A stretch of 64,000 nt of DNA from Marinobacter halophilus (GCF_003007685.1 NZ_PXNN01000017.1:843858-907857), one strand, 5' to 3'. Positions 15,929 through 23,643 are shown, counted from the first letter of the stretch. Translations and numbers: made by a program. Notes: generated from the letters alone by a model not told the origin.

Positions 15929-18358
15929 TCAGTACAGCAAACTCAGCGACACGTTATCAAAATAGACGTCGTTGTCGTTACCGGCCTTGCGCTCACCGCC
16001 GATGTGCACCACGACACTACGGACACTGGCCGGCAAAAAGCCCTCAATTGACTGGGTTTCCCAGCTCTTGATGGAGGCACTGGTGCGCTCCAGCGACTGG
16101 TTCCACGCCACCGGCTGATCGTTGGCGTCGCGCAATTCGATCCTCAATTCCGGTATATCATCCGCCGACCAGGTAGTCATTTGCGCCGACAAATCCAGAT
16201 ACACCTTACCGGCGTCGATATCCTGCCCATAGGACGAAACATCCACCTGCTGGAACGCCGAATCCGTGCAGCAGTCACCAGGCTGTCCCTGGCCGAACCC
16301 CCTGCCCGCGAAATAGTAATCGCCCGCGGCCGCGCCAAAACCCCCGTTGTTACTGGCCGTGATGGCACTGATCAGCCCGCTCGACAGCGTCCAGGCCGAC
16401 AGGTCTCCGGCTTCTGCATCACCATTGGTCAGCAGGTTCGGTGTGCGGGTACCGGCCAGGCTGAAGCTGTAGCCCTCACTCCAGGACGACCAGTTCATCT
16501 GCAAGTCTCTGACCCGTGCCCGCCAGTAATAGGTGGTGCCGGGCTTCAGTCCCAGGGTGGGTCTTGGCTGTCCGCCATACGCATCGTAGGAGGAGACGTG
16601 AGTATTCTGAGAGGCAAACCGCTTGTTCCAGCGGTAGTGGTCATCAACACCCGGACGGACGGTCTTCAGGCTTAGCAGCTCCGACAGATCCAGGCGGAAA
16701 ATATCGGCGCCCTGCTGGGTGTCAATCGGTTCATAGCCTTGATACTCATCACCGCCCACCTGAGTGGCCTCATCATAGAACAGATTGTGGCGACGGGTTT
16801 CGTTACCCCATACGTCAAACACGACCCCCTCGAACTGCTCATTCTCGGAGATCTGCCATTGCACTTCGTGCACCTGCTCTGGCGCACCCACGTTCACCGC
16901 CAGCTGAATATCCATGGCCGGCAGCTCACCCGTTCCCGCGGTTGCCTGCGGCAGGTTGTCGTTCCGGTTGCTGGCGAACGTTACCTCATCCACCACCTCG
17001 AACTCGGTATCACCGTCATACCCGCCTTTCTTCCGCTGCAACGTCACCGAGGCGTTCTCTCCGAAACGGTACGTCAGCACGCTGTAACCAAACTCACTAC
17101 GACTGACCTCAAAGGTATCGTAGTCGCTGATCTGATTGTTCTGATGGTCGGAGTTGTCGAGTGGTTCAATGTAGCCCGAGGCACTCGCTGCGTTGAGCCA
17201 CAGGTGCGGTGTGTTTAACGACTGCCCGCGGGAGTAGGAATGAGTGTGGCCGAAGAAATGGCCGGTGACCGCACCGGTGCGGTCGCTGTATTCTTCCAGT
17301 TCAGACACCATTTCGCAGGAACCAATGCTTTCCCCGACATTCCACATCTCGGACAGGCAGCCGTGGTGGAACATGCCCATCACGAAGGTCTTCTGCTGGA
17401 TTTCGGCATCAAGCAGCGTCTCCCGCAGCCATTGGCGCTGAACCGCCAACGTCTCACGATTGAAACTACCGTGGGCCCCCGAAATCGGGTAGCTGTCCAG
17501 CCCGATCAACCGAAGGTCCAGATAATCGATGAAATACCAGTGATCCTCATAGCCCACCGATCCGTTTTCCGGTGGCGACATGTAAGTTCGATACAGCTCC
17601 AGCTCCGCATTGGAATAGTAGTCATGGTTACCCGGAACCGTAACCAGTGGCACGTAGGGTGTGATGTCTGCCATTCGTCCGAACAGTTGGTCCCGCCAGT
17701 TGGAACGGTTGCCGCCGGTTTGTACCACGTCCCCGGAGATAGTGATGGCAGCAATGTTCTCAGCACAGGTCTCAGGCTGCGAGCCGTTGCATTCCTCCGT
17801 CATGAAACCGTCTGTCACCACGTTGTTCAGCACCACCTCGTAGATCTCCCGATCCAGTTGGGTGTCACTGATCGCAATAAACCTCGCCTGATCGACATCG
17901 TCGTTCACATCCGGCCAGGTTTTGAAGGCAAAGGCCTGTGTCACCCGCTCCGCTCCGCCTGCGTCGTTGGTCAGCACGTAGTATTCGTACAAACGATTAG
18001 ACTCGAGCCCCGATACTACCGCCCGATACACCAGGCCATCCTGGGAGTGCACGCCGGCGTCAATCTTCTGAAACTCCTCCGAACTACCGAAAGGGCGTAC
18101 CCAGACCTTTGGCTGCGTGTTCTCAGTCTCAAACATCACCGTCATGGTATCGCTACCCGGCGCCTGCAAATAAGGCCTGACAATGAATTCAGGGGGCTGC
18201 TCTGCCGCAGGCGCCGGCACCACCACAGGGTCGGGATTGCCCGGCTGCTCCGTACCAGGGGCCGGAGCTGCGTCAGAACTCGAACTGGAATCATTACAAC
18301 CTGTCAGCAGCAGGGCCGAGGCACCGGCCGCCAGCAGTATGCGGTAGGGGGAAGACAT
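15929..18358 (-). CDS. Exported purple-acid-phosphatase-like metallophosphoesterase lipoprotein
   Basis: This 809-residue protein begins with a lipoprotein signal (SALLLTGCNDSSSSSD) and a Pro/Ala linker. Residues about 58-140 resemble the Fn3-like N-domain of purple acid phosphatases (PPEFIVRPYLQAPGSDTMTV). A calcineurin-like catalytic domain follows with FIAISDTQLD, ISGDVVQTGG, VPGNHDYYS, MGMFHHG and FFGHTHSYSRG, which supply the bimetal ligands. After an Fn3-like unit (GTTYYWRARVRD), the last 150 residues form a jelly-roll-like domain (NLLTNGDAEAGDLSAWTL) resembling carbohydrate-binding modules. The operator at 18372-18385 places it in the AEP regulon. It probably releases phosphate, or a phosphonate headgroup, from an external polymer or lipid. 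Confidence 0.85.
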   Translation of the reverse strand: MSSPYRILLAAGASALLLTGCNDSSSSSDAAPAPGTEQPGNPDPVVVPAPAAEQPPEFIVRPYLQAPGSDTMTVMFETENTQPKVWVRPFGSSEEFQKIDAGVHSQDGLVYRAVVSGLESNRLYEYYVLTNDAGGAERVTQAFAFKTWPDVNDDVDQARFIAISDTQLDREIYEVVLNNVVTDGFMTEECNGSQPETCAENIAAITISGDVVQTGGNRSNWRDQLFGRMADITPYVPLVTVPGNHDYYSNAELELYRTYMSPPENGSVGYEDHWYFIDYLDLRLIGLDSYPISGAHGSFNRETLAVQRQWLRETLLDAEIQQKTFVMGMFHHGCLSEMWNVGESIGSCEMVSELEEYSDRTGAVTGHFFGHTHSYSRGQSLNTPHLWLNAASASGYIEPLDNSDHQNNQISDYDTFEVSRSEFGYSVLTYRFGENASVTLQRKKGGYDGDTEFEVVDEVTFASNRNDNLPQATAGTGELPAMDIQLAVNVGAPEQVHEVQWQISENEQFEGVVFDVWGNETRRHNLFYDEATQVGGDEYQGYEPIDTQQGADIFRLDLSELLSLKTVRPGVDDHYRWNKRFASQNTHVSSYDAYGGQPRPTLGLKPGTTYYWRARVRDLQMNWSSWSEGYSFSLAGTRTPNLLTNGDAEAGDLSAWTLSSGLISAITASNNGGFGAAAGDYYFAGRGFGQGQPGDCCTDSAFQQVDVSSYGQDIDAGKVYLDLSAQMTTWSADDIPELRIELRDANDQPVAWNQSLERTSASIKSWETQSIEGFLPASVRSVVVHIGGERKAGNDNDVYFDNVSLSLLY

Positions 18359-18371
18359 TAGACTCTCCTTT

Positions 18372-18385
18372 TTGGTATATACCAG
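18372..18385. promoter_or_regulatory. AEP-regulon operator 4 (TTGGTATATACCAG)
   Basis: Palindrome immediately upstream of the ribosome site (AAGGAG, minus strand) of the metallophosphoesterase gene. Same core as the other four sites, which ties the exported enzyme to AEP metabolism. Confidence 0.75.
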
Positions 18386-18466
18386 TTTTGGTACCCACCA
18401 AAATAGAGGGAGAAAATGTCAGTCCCGTGATTATTGTGTTGCGGTCACCTTAAAGATTCATGACAA

Positions 18467-18480
18467 CTGGTACATACCAG
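18467..18480. promoter_or_regulatory. AEP-regulon operator 5, apparently orphaned (CTGGTACATACCAG)
   Basis: A fifth, well-conserved palindrome 81 bases from operator 4. It could be a second site for the minus-strand gene or the operator of a divergent plus-strand gene. What follows on the plus strand is gene debris and no intact start, so a regulon member may have been lost here. Confidence 0.65.
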
Positions 18481-18545
18481 ATTTGCCTTTAAAACCTCAT
18501 CCAGAAATGCCCGAAACCGTGCCGGGCTTTCATAAGTGCGCCTGC

Positions 18546-18707
18546 CCGGCCGAAGTGATGAAAAAGGTCAACGGCAAGGTGAACATGACAGAAGTACAGA
18601 TCGCCTGGGTAAAGCTGGCCCCGGACGCCGCCCCGGTGACCGGTGACGACCTGCGGGAATTCTGCAAAGGCAAAATCGCCCACTTCGAGATCCCCAAGAA
18701 CTACAAA
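18546..18707 (+). pseudogene. Fragment of an acyl-CoA synthetase C-terminal domain
   Basis: The frame contains PAEVMKKVNGKVNMTEVQIA, then WVKLAP and DDLREFCKGKIAHFEIPKNY. DLREFCKGKIAHFEIPK is characteristic of the AMP-binding enzyme C-terminal domain. The large N-terminal domain is missing, the expected catalytic-lysine tail is absent, and the part before WVKL looks internally shortened. It differs from the intact synthetase at 42263-43918. It lies directly after orphan operator 5. Confidence 0.6.
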
Positions 18708-18782
18708 GATTGTAATTGTTCCGCAGTTATTAAAGACTCTATTCTTCTGCTCCAGCCTCATAGGTCTCAACAGGAGTTTGCG

Positions 18783-19721
18783 ATGCAGTTTCTGATTCGA
18801 ATCTGGGGTCCTGCACGTTTTCAATCTGCCCGGCTCATCTGCGCTCTGCTTATATGTTGCGCCATCCTTTTATCTACCTCTGTTGCTGCTCAGCAGCCGC
18901 CAGACAGCAGTCAGGATAAGCCGGTGTCGGCGAGCGCGCCTGACGACGATACCGATACTCCGAATAGAGTCGATGTCGACCCGGTTGCCACGGATGACGA
19001 GATCAGGCAGCGAATAACGGATATTCTGCAAACAACTGGTTGGTTTGGCGAGCCCGGGGTCACGGTCCAGAAAGGGATCGTCAGACTCAATGGAACGACG
19101 GAAAATGATGAGTCCCGGCAATGGGCGGGTGATCTGGCGAGGAATACGGAAGGCGTGGTTGCCGTACTCAATGAGATCGAGGTGGCCCCCACCAAGGTTT
19201 GGGATTTCGACCCAGCCCATCAGGAACTGAATGATCTGGCTCGCGGACTGGTTCAATTTCTGCCGCTGATCGTAGTGGCAGTAGTCGTCCTCGTTATTTC
19301 CTGGATCTTCGCCAGGTTGACGACTTACGCTCTGCGTCGCAGGCTTTTGGACCGATCCGGTAGCCAGCTTTTGCGCGAAGTATCGGCCCGGACAGGCGGA
19401 GTACTGGTAATGCTTGTTGGCTTTTACCTTGTGCTGCGCATTGCGGGGCTTACGCAACTCGCGCTCACGTTGGTGGGCGGTACAGGCCTGATTGGTCTGG
19501 TGCTGGGCATCGCCTTCCGCGACATCACTGAGAATTTTCTCGCCAGTCTCTTTCTGAGCTTGCAGCAACCGTTTCGTGAGGGGAACGTGCACTTGTCTCC
19601 CCAACCGCGTCACCACTCGCCACCCACAAACCCCTTCTGCCCCGGCAACCATAGGGCAATAGTCGGGAACAGCATCACCAGCAGCAGGCTTACCGCCTTT
19701 TTCAGCGGGGGTGGAAGGTAA
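18783..19721 (+). pseudogene. Truncated MscS-type channel with N-terminal BON-like domain
   Basis: From ATG 18783 the frame encodes a signal peptide (ICALLICCAILLSTSVAAQ), an acidic linker, a BON-like segment (GEPGVTVQKGIVRLNGTTEN to VVAVLNEIEV) and three membrane helices. It ends in the MscS pore-lining helix (GLIGLVLGIAFRDITENFLA). Homology stops at QQPFREGN near 19587, exactly where the MscS beta domain should begin (normally D..RIGD). The last 45 codons are antisense to the minus-strand fragment at 19610-19750. The missing beta and C-terminal domains make a working channel unlikely. Confidence 0.7.
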
Positions 19722-19750
19722 TGCTCAATCAGTTCGATACGGATGAGCAT
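19610..19750 (-). pseudogene. C-terminal fragment of a membrane protein
   Basis: A short frame reads LIRIELIEHYLPPPLKKAVS, a hydrophobic helix (LLLVMLFPTIALWLPG) and QKGFVGGEW before a stop. It looks like the genuine end of a membrane protein and is open upstream only to a TAA near 19795. The family is not certain. It runs head-on into the truncated MscS gene with no intergenic space, as expected for a deletion joint. Confidence 0.4.
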
Positions 19751-19811
19751 GCCAGAGGTCGCAGCTTTTTTAGCAATCACGGCTGCCGAGCGTTATGAAA
19801 AACGTTCGTCT

Positions 19812-19840
19812 TGACGTACGTACTTATAGGCGTACACTTG
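19812..19840 (+). promoter_or_regulatory. Probable toxin-antitoxin promoter/operator
   Basis: TTGACGTACGTACTTATAGGCGTACACTTG lies 31 bases before the antitoxin start. It contains a -35-like TTGACG and repeated GTAC-centred elements (CGTACGTAC, GCGTACAC) that could be sites for the autoregulating antitoxin. Confidence 0.4.
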
Positions 19841-19870
19841 CTGGAAATTTGAGCACGAAAGAGGTGCGTC

Positions 19871-20113
19871 ATGACCGGAATCACAGCAACTGAGGCGCGC
19901 AGCAACCTTTATCGGTTGATTGACGAGACCGCCGAATCCCACCAACCGATCGTCATCATGGGTAAGCGGAACAAAGCTGTCCTGGTTTCCGAGGAAGACT
20001 GGTCTGCAATTCAGGAGACACTTTACCTGCTCTCCGTACCAGGTATGCGGGAGTCTATTCGTGAGGGGATGGATACCCCGGTGGGTGAATGCGATGAGGA
20101 GCTGGACTGGTGA
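19871..20113 (+). CDS. Type II antitoxin, Phd/YefM family
   Basis: This 80-residue protein begins MTGITATEARSNLYRLIDET and continues PIVIMGKRNKAVLVSEEDW, the conserved DNA-binding half of YefM/Phd antitoxins. The acidic C-terminal tail (GMDTPVGECDEELDW) would wrap around and neutralise the toxin. AAGAGG precedes ATG 19871. The gene overlaps the toxin gene by four bases, so translation is coupled. Antitoxin and toxin-antitoxin complex normally repress their own promoter. Confidence 0.92.
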   Translation: MTGITATEARSNLYRLIDETAESHQPIVIMGKRNKAVLVSEEDWSAIQETLYLLSVPGMRESIREGMDTPVGECDEELDW

Positions 20114-20373
20114 CATGGAAGTTGGTTTACACCAAGCAAGCCCAGAACGATGCAAAGAAGTTGGCCTCCAGCGGCCTTAAGCCAAAAGCTCAAGAACTTT
20201 TAGCGCTGATAGCGGAACACCCATACCGCAAACCGCCTCCGTTTGAGAAACTCGTTGGTGATCTTGCGGGGGCCTATTCACGACGCATCAATATTCAGCA
20301 CCGTCTGGTCTACCAAGTGTTTGAGGACGAGCGAGTGGTGAAAGTTCTCAGGCTCTGGAGTCACTACGAATAA
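20110..20373 (+). CDS. Type II toxin, Txe/YoeB family mRNA interferase
   Basis: This 87-residue RelE-fold toxin has the YoeB ending RRINIQHRLVYQVFED followed by VKVLRLWSHYE, with the catalytic Arg and C-terminal His-Tyr of the family, and the start WKLVYTKQAQNDAKKL. YoeB toxins bind the ribosome and cut mRNA at the A site. It starts at GTG 20110 inside the antitoxin stop. Its stop codon runs straight into an attC-like sequence, a typical arrangement for toxin-antitoxin cassettes in chromosomal integrons. Confidence 0.92.
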   Translation: MTWKLVYTKQAQNDAKKLASSGLKPKAQELLALIAEHPYRKPPPFEKLVGDLAGAYSRRINIQHRLVYQVFEDERVVKVLRLWSHYE

Positions 20374-20375
20374 TG

Positions 20376-20452
20376 CATAACAAGCCGCTGGTGCCGGACA
20401 ATTTTTCCACCGCTTCGCGACTCCTAAATTGCCACAAAGCTCCGCGTTGAGG
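20376..20452 (+). repeat. attC-like recombination site after the toxin gene
   Basis: GCATAACAAGCCGCTGGTGC at the left and a right end AAAGCTCCGCGTTGAGGC form an imperfect inverted repeat around CGCTTCGCG. Size (about 75 bases), the AAC...GTT ends and the position at a stop codon fit an integron attC site. No integrase is visible in the window. Its right half (20411-20442) recurs at 21701-21732 with five differences in 32 bases. Confidence 0.5.
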
Positions 20453-20521
20453 CTGTAGAACAACCCCGAAATTCCCATCCCGGTTTGGTAAAATCAGGTA
20501 AACGGACAAGGAGTCGTGGGC

Positions 20522-20722
20522 ATGCCTGAAAAACCGGAACAGACTTATTTTGTGCACACTGGCTTTTGCCTTGGGCTGGCTTTGTCGAAAATGGTCTTCA
20601 ATAATCTGTCAGGGCTTCTGTTTTTTGGCGTTATCAGCCCATTTCGAAAAATATCTATCAAACAAGGGCTATCAAACAGCCATGACGAGAAAGACATTAG
20701 GTTTAACCCGAACACGAAATAA
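20522..20722 (+). pseudogene. Short frame with good start, probably a truncated gene
   Basis: AAGGAG precedes this start, and MPEKPEQTYFVHTGFCLGLA reads like an authentic N-terminus. After about 25 codons the sequence becomes AT-rich and unrelated, and the frame then overlaps the start of the Rho-like gene in another frame. It may be a gene whose body was replaced when the Rho-like segment arrived. It could still act as a leader that delivers ribosomes to the Rho-like start. Confidence 0.35.
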
Positions 20723-21659
20723 AGACGTTGAGCCAGTGGCTAACGAAGCCGAAGCTGTGTTTGAGGTTGAAGGTGAGGCTGATCCACAAAAACGTTTTTT
20801 AAACGGTGTGGTGATCAATCCAACGCCGGGGATTCGCTTGGAGTCAGGTTCAGAAAAACTCACGGTGCGCGCGATGGATTTGATCACGCCGATTGGAATG
20901 GGACAGCGAGGTTTGATCGTTGCACCACCGGGGTCTGGAAAATCGACAATTTTAAAAGATATTTGCCAGGCGGTGGGAAAGGCGTATCCCGAGATTAAAC
21001 TTTACGCGTTATTGATCGATGAGCGACCCGAAGAGGTCACTGATTTCAAGCGTAGCGTCCCGGCTGAGGTCCACGCTTCTTCTTCGGATGAAAGCTATGC
21101 TCATCACGTTCGCGTTGCCGATGAGCTTCTTGATATCGCCCGCCAACAAGCTGGCGAGGGTCACAACGTCATGATTGTGATTGATTCTCTCACCAGGCTT
21201 TCGCGTGTGCATAATGCGGAGCGAAAGAGCAGCGGTCGCACTATGTCTGGCGGGATGGATGCGCGAGCGATGGAGATTCCGCGGAGGTTGTTTGGCGCTG
21301 CACGAAACATTGAAAATGGCGGCTCGCTTACCATTTTGGCCACCGTTCTGGTTGATACCGGCAGCCGTATGGACCAGGTTATATTTGAGGAATTCAAGGG
21401 TACAGGGAACATGGAGCTGGTTTTATCAAGAGACGTTGCGAGTCAGCGAATCTTCCCCGCGCTGGACATTTCGAAAAGCAGTACACGCCGAGAAGAGCTA
21501 CTGTTAGCCCCGAAAGATTTAGACAAAATAAGAGCCTTGCGCCGGGCGCTTGGCGGTCTCAAACCGCTAGAGGGCACCAAAAAGCTGGTTGAGCTGCTTG
21601 AGAAGTACCCCACAAATGCCGAGCTTCTGGACAACATCCCCGGGGCGCCCATCAATTAA
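20682..21659 (+). CDS. Short Rho-like ATPase lacking the N-terminal RNA-binding domain
   Basis: This 325-residue protein aligns with the RecA-type motor of transcription terminator Rho: [20 protein letters not shown], Walker [10 protein letters not shown] (Rho: PPxAGKT), [13 protein letters not shown] with the catalytic Glu, Walker [14 protein letters not shown], the secondary-site loop [34 protein letters not shown], and [16 protein letters not shown]. The arginine segments STRREELL and LRRAL are kept. Bacterial Rho is about 420 residues; here only some 60 acidic residues precede the motor, so the N-terminal helical and cold-shock domains are missing. It is AT-richer than its neighbours and bordered by attC-like repeats, suggesting transfer. 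ATG 20682 has only a weak ribosome site. The function is unknown. Confidence 0.8.
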   Translation: MTRKTLGLTRTRNKDVEPVANEAEAVFEVEGEADPQKRFLNGVVINPTPGIRLESGSEKLTVRAMDLITPIGMGQRGLIVAPPGSGKSTILKDICQAVGKAYPEIKLYALLIDERPEEVTDFKRSVPAEVHASSSDESYAHHVRVADELLDIARQQAGEGHNVMIVIDSLTRLSRVHNAERKSSGRTMSGGMDARAMEIPRRLFGAARNIENGGSLTILATVLVDTGSRMDQVIFEEFKGTGNMELVLSRDVASQRIFPALDISKSSTRREELLLAPKDLDKIRALRRALGGLKPLEGTKKLVELLEKYPTNAELLDNIPGAPIN

Positions 21660-21700
21660 TCCGCGCTACGGGGTCAGACCCGCGTCGACTACAGATTTCG

Positions 21701-21732
21701 CGCTGCGCGGCTCCAAAATTGCTGCAAAGCTC
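21701..21732 (+). repeat. attC-like half repeat after the Rho-like gene
   Basis: A 32-base stretch begins CGCTGCGCGGCTCC, runs through AAAATTG and ends GCAAAGCTC. It matches 20411-20442 at 27 of 32 positions. It lies 42 bases after the Rho-like stop and is followed by GGGTCATAACCC, a small palindrome. The left half of a full attC is not recognisable here. Together the two copies bracket the Rho-like gene. Confidence 0.45.
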
Positions 21733-21774
21733 ATTGGGTCATAACCCAAGCATCGCCGAAGAAGGAGAAAGAGT

Positions 21775-22038
21775 ATGGGTCCCGAACATTTTGGCTGGGG
21801 CGGTTGGTGGGTATTCCCCGTAGTCATGCCTCTCATAATGATTATTTTTCTCGTCATTTTTCTTTATTTTGTGTTTGGCCGAGGTGGCTCCAAACTGCCG
21901 TGGTGGAATAACTCCGAAGGACCGTCGAACCAAAATGGAGATTCTGAAACGGCGATGGAGATTCTTAAGAAGCGCTACGCCAAGGGTGAGATCACGCGGG
22001 AAGAGTTTGAGCAAATCAGAAAAGATCTTGAAAGTTAA
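21775..22038 (+). CDS. Small membrane protein with SHOCT domain
   Basis: This 87-residue protein has a Trp/Gly-rich N-terminus, one membrane helix ([20 protein letters not shown]) and a C-terminal SHOCT motif ([20 protein letters not shown]). SHOCT motifs are short oligomerisation elements at protein termini. GAAGGAG precedes ATG 21775. Such proteins often occur in metal-resistance islands. The stop overlaps that of a convergent small membrane gene remnant. Confidence 0.8.
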   Translation: MGPEHFGWGGWWVFPVVMPLIMIIFLVIFLYFVFGRGGSKLPWWNNSEGPSNQNGDSETAMEILKKRYAKGEITREEFEQIRKDLES

Positions 22039-22247
22039 CTGGGCGGACTCGTAGCAATCCGGAACTCCAGTCCAGTTTTGGGGCAACCCGACTGGCACTG
22101 TTTGGCCGCACAGCCCGCGATACAGCTACCAACAGCAGCGACATTGATGAACTGGTACATCAGGAAAAACATGATAAAAGTCGAGGTCGCGATCATCGCT
22201 GAAAATCGACCCCAGCCCATTCCCTTCATCTGATGTTGTTGGTTCAT
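22035..22247 (-). pseudogene. Truncated small membrane protein with Cys-rich tail
   Basis: The first 32 residues ([20 protein letters not shown], then FFLMYQ) look like the start of small membrane proteins found near DUF305 or metal-resistance genes, which normally continue with two more helices. Here the sequence switches to [20 protein letters not shown] and ends overlapping the SHOCT gene. The switch suggests a deletion joint. A short Cys-rich protein is possible but less likely. Confidence 0.4.
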
Positions 22248-22363
22248 TCTTTAGCCCTCCTGGTTGGCTCTTTCCCGATTGGCATCGAAGTCGACGCCTT
22301 CCAGAGTATAAGGTAGTTCTCTTTTACTCTGGTCACAATTCGGAGGGGAACTCTTGGTCATAA

Positions 22364-22672
22364 TTACTGTGCGAGGATAGAAACACCCTCAATTTGAGCG
22401 ACGGTTTTGGCCTCCGCTCGCTCAATAACCCTTACCAGGGTCGATTGGATCATCTCGTCCTCTCGAACGTCGCTTTCACTCACAAACTTTTGCTTCTGTG
22501 GTTCTGCGTTTTCATCCTGAGTAAACGAAATAACGAGCTCCGTTGCCGTCTCCGGCGTCTTGCCAAAGTACTCCAGCGAAATCAGGGGATAGCCATGAAA
22601 GCCTTTGTTGACCTGCTTTGCGATACGCTTTTTTGCTTTATCCACATTCATAATTGGTGTGACCAACCCCAT
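22364..22672 (-). CDS. Conserved hypothetical protein
   Basis: This 102-residue soluble protein has an even, native-looking composition: NVDKAKKRIAKQVNKGFHGY, FGKTPETATELVISF, SESDVREDEMIQSTLVRVIE. It has no signal peptide or membrane segment and no motif that gives a function. The start could be ATG 22672 or the internal ATG 22651; neither has a strong ribosome site. Its coding quality contrasts with the broken genes on either side. Confidence 0.6.
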   Translation of the reverse strand: MGLVTPIMNVDKAKKRIAKQVNKGFHGYPLISLEYFGKTPETATELVISFTQDENAEPQKQKFVSESDVREDEMIQSTLVRVIERAEAKTVAQIEGVSILAQ

Positions 22673-22788
22673 AAAAATTGGAAAGCTGGATAGGGCCTCA
22701 ACCCCGCCAGCGCATCAAGCACTAGATTACAGGGCTTCATTGTCTTGCGCCAACTGACCATCAGGGTGAGCCCGTGACCCAGACAAGG

Positions 22789-22938
22789 TCACGACTCCGG
22801 CGATTGTCGCGACAGGGCAATGGCCGTCAGCCAGTTACCCTTCAGGTAATCGATTTTGTTCGGGACCAGCATGGGCGTTTCCAGCCAACCCTCCAGGCGC
22901 TGAAGTAGCTCGTAATACCATCCGGTGCCCGGCGGCTG
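22789..22938 (-). pseudogene. Fragment resembling an ion-channel-family membrane protein, internally deleted
   Basis: On the minus strand the frame reads WYYELLQRLEGWLETPMLV and then PNKIDYLKGNWLTAIALS before a stop. The first part resembles the N-terminus of potassium-channel-like proteins just before helix 1, and the second the loop before a later helix. The helix expected between them is absent, so about 60 residues appear to be deleted. The family assignment is tentative. Confidence 0.35.
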
Positions 22939-23245
22939 CCGCTACTGCTGAGCGTCGTGCTTCTGGAGGGCTGTTCCTCACTGCACTACGCTAGATGAGA
23001 CCCGCACTCATTACAACCAGCTGATCAGCCGCATGCACACAGCCGAAGAACGCATGGATCCGGTGTTGCAGGCATTTCAGGATCAGGTGCTGTATCTCAA
23101 ACATAACCTGAACGCCCAGGCGATCGGCTCCCCAGGGAACGAGCTGGTGGGTATTCGCCAGGACGTGGACGAGCTGATTCGCAATATGGAGGAGTCGGTC
23201 GCGGAGTCCGAGGCCTTTATCCGGCGCTTCCGCGAAGGCGGGTGA
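22930..23245 (+). pseudogene. DUF2959-like lipoprotein gene with internal deletion
   Basis: At 22936 the plus strand reads LPLLLSVVLLEGCSSLHYA, a lipoprotein signal typical of DUF2959 proteins, then hits a stop (TGA at about 22995). Overlapping it in another frame begins LDETRTHYNQLISRMHTAEE, then FQDQVLYLKHNLNAQAIGS, the C-terminal DUF2959 coiled-coil region, to a proper end at 23245. The middle of about 100 residues is gone and the joint is out of frame. No start codon lies before the signal. Confidence 0.6.
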
Positions 23246-23265
23246 CCCGCCGATCGGTCAGCGGC

Positions 23266-23643
23266 TCAGCTGGTTGACGGCAGGCTTCCACCCAGCATGT
23301 TTTCAACCACGGCAGCGTTATAGAAGGCTTCAACGGTCTGAATTTTGTCGCTCCGGACACGGAACCAAACCGCCAGCCGCACATCCCCGATCGGTTTGAA
23401 GTGGGTCTGGTAGTCCAGGATCGCGAACACGTGCTCGCCGTCGGCACTGAGTTGACGGACAACCAGATCTTTCTGAATGGCTGCCATGCCAAATTGGTAC
23501 GACAGCATGTCATCGGGCCGAAGGAAACGCATGTTCGGACCCACATACTCAAATCCTTCCGCCACCAGTAGGGTCTTGGCCTCGTCAAAACGCTGGGCCT
23601 GGATGTCTGCGATGAACTGCGCCACGATATCTTTTGGCTGCAT
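23266..23643 (-). CDS. SnoaL-like (NTF2 fold) protein
   Basis: This 125-residue protein has the cone-shaped NTF2/SnoaL pattern: an N-terminal helix (KDIVAQFIADIQAQRFDEA), a middle (RFLRPDDMLSYQFGM) and strands ILDYQTHFKPIGDVRLAVWF and KIQTVEAFYNAAVVENML. Family members are polyketide cyclases, isomerases or binding proteins; the function here is unknown. It appears complete. Its C-terminal half has a close broken copy at 5236-5392. It is divergent from the desaturase pseudogene. Confidence 0.75.
   Translation of the reverse strand: MQPKDIVAQFIADIQAQRFDEAKTLLVAEGFEYVGPNMRFLRPDDMLSYQFGMAAIQKDLVVRQLSADGEHVFAILDYQTHFKPIGDVRLAVWFRVRSDKIQTVEAFYNAAVVENMLGGSLPSTS

Noticed and set aside
17240..18361. 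Long plus-strand frame of 373 codons
   Set aside because: It is antisense to the metallophosphoesterase gene, with His/Arg/Val-rich composition typical of the complementary frame of a GC-rich gene.
18372..19721. A single 449-codon open frame through this region
   Set aside because: It joins an operator region, an acyl-CoA synthetase scrap, a channel gene start and antisense sequence of another gene. The homologous parts have separate origins, so it is not one protein.
20376..21732. CRISPR array
   Set aside because: Only two copies of the 32-base repeat occur, they are about 1.3 kb apart with a gene between them, and no cas genes are present.
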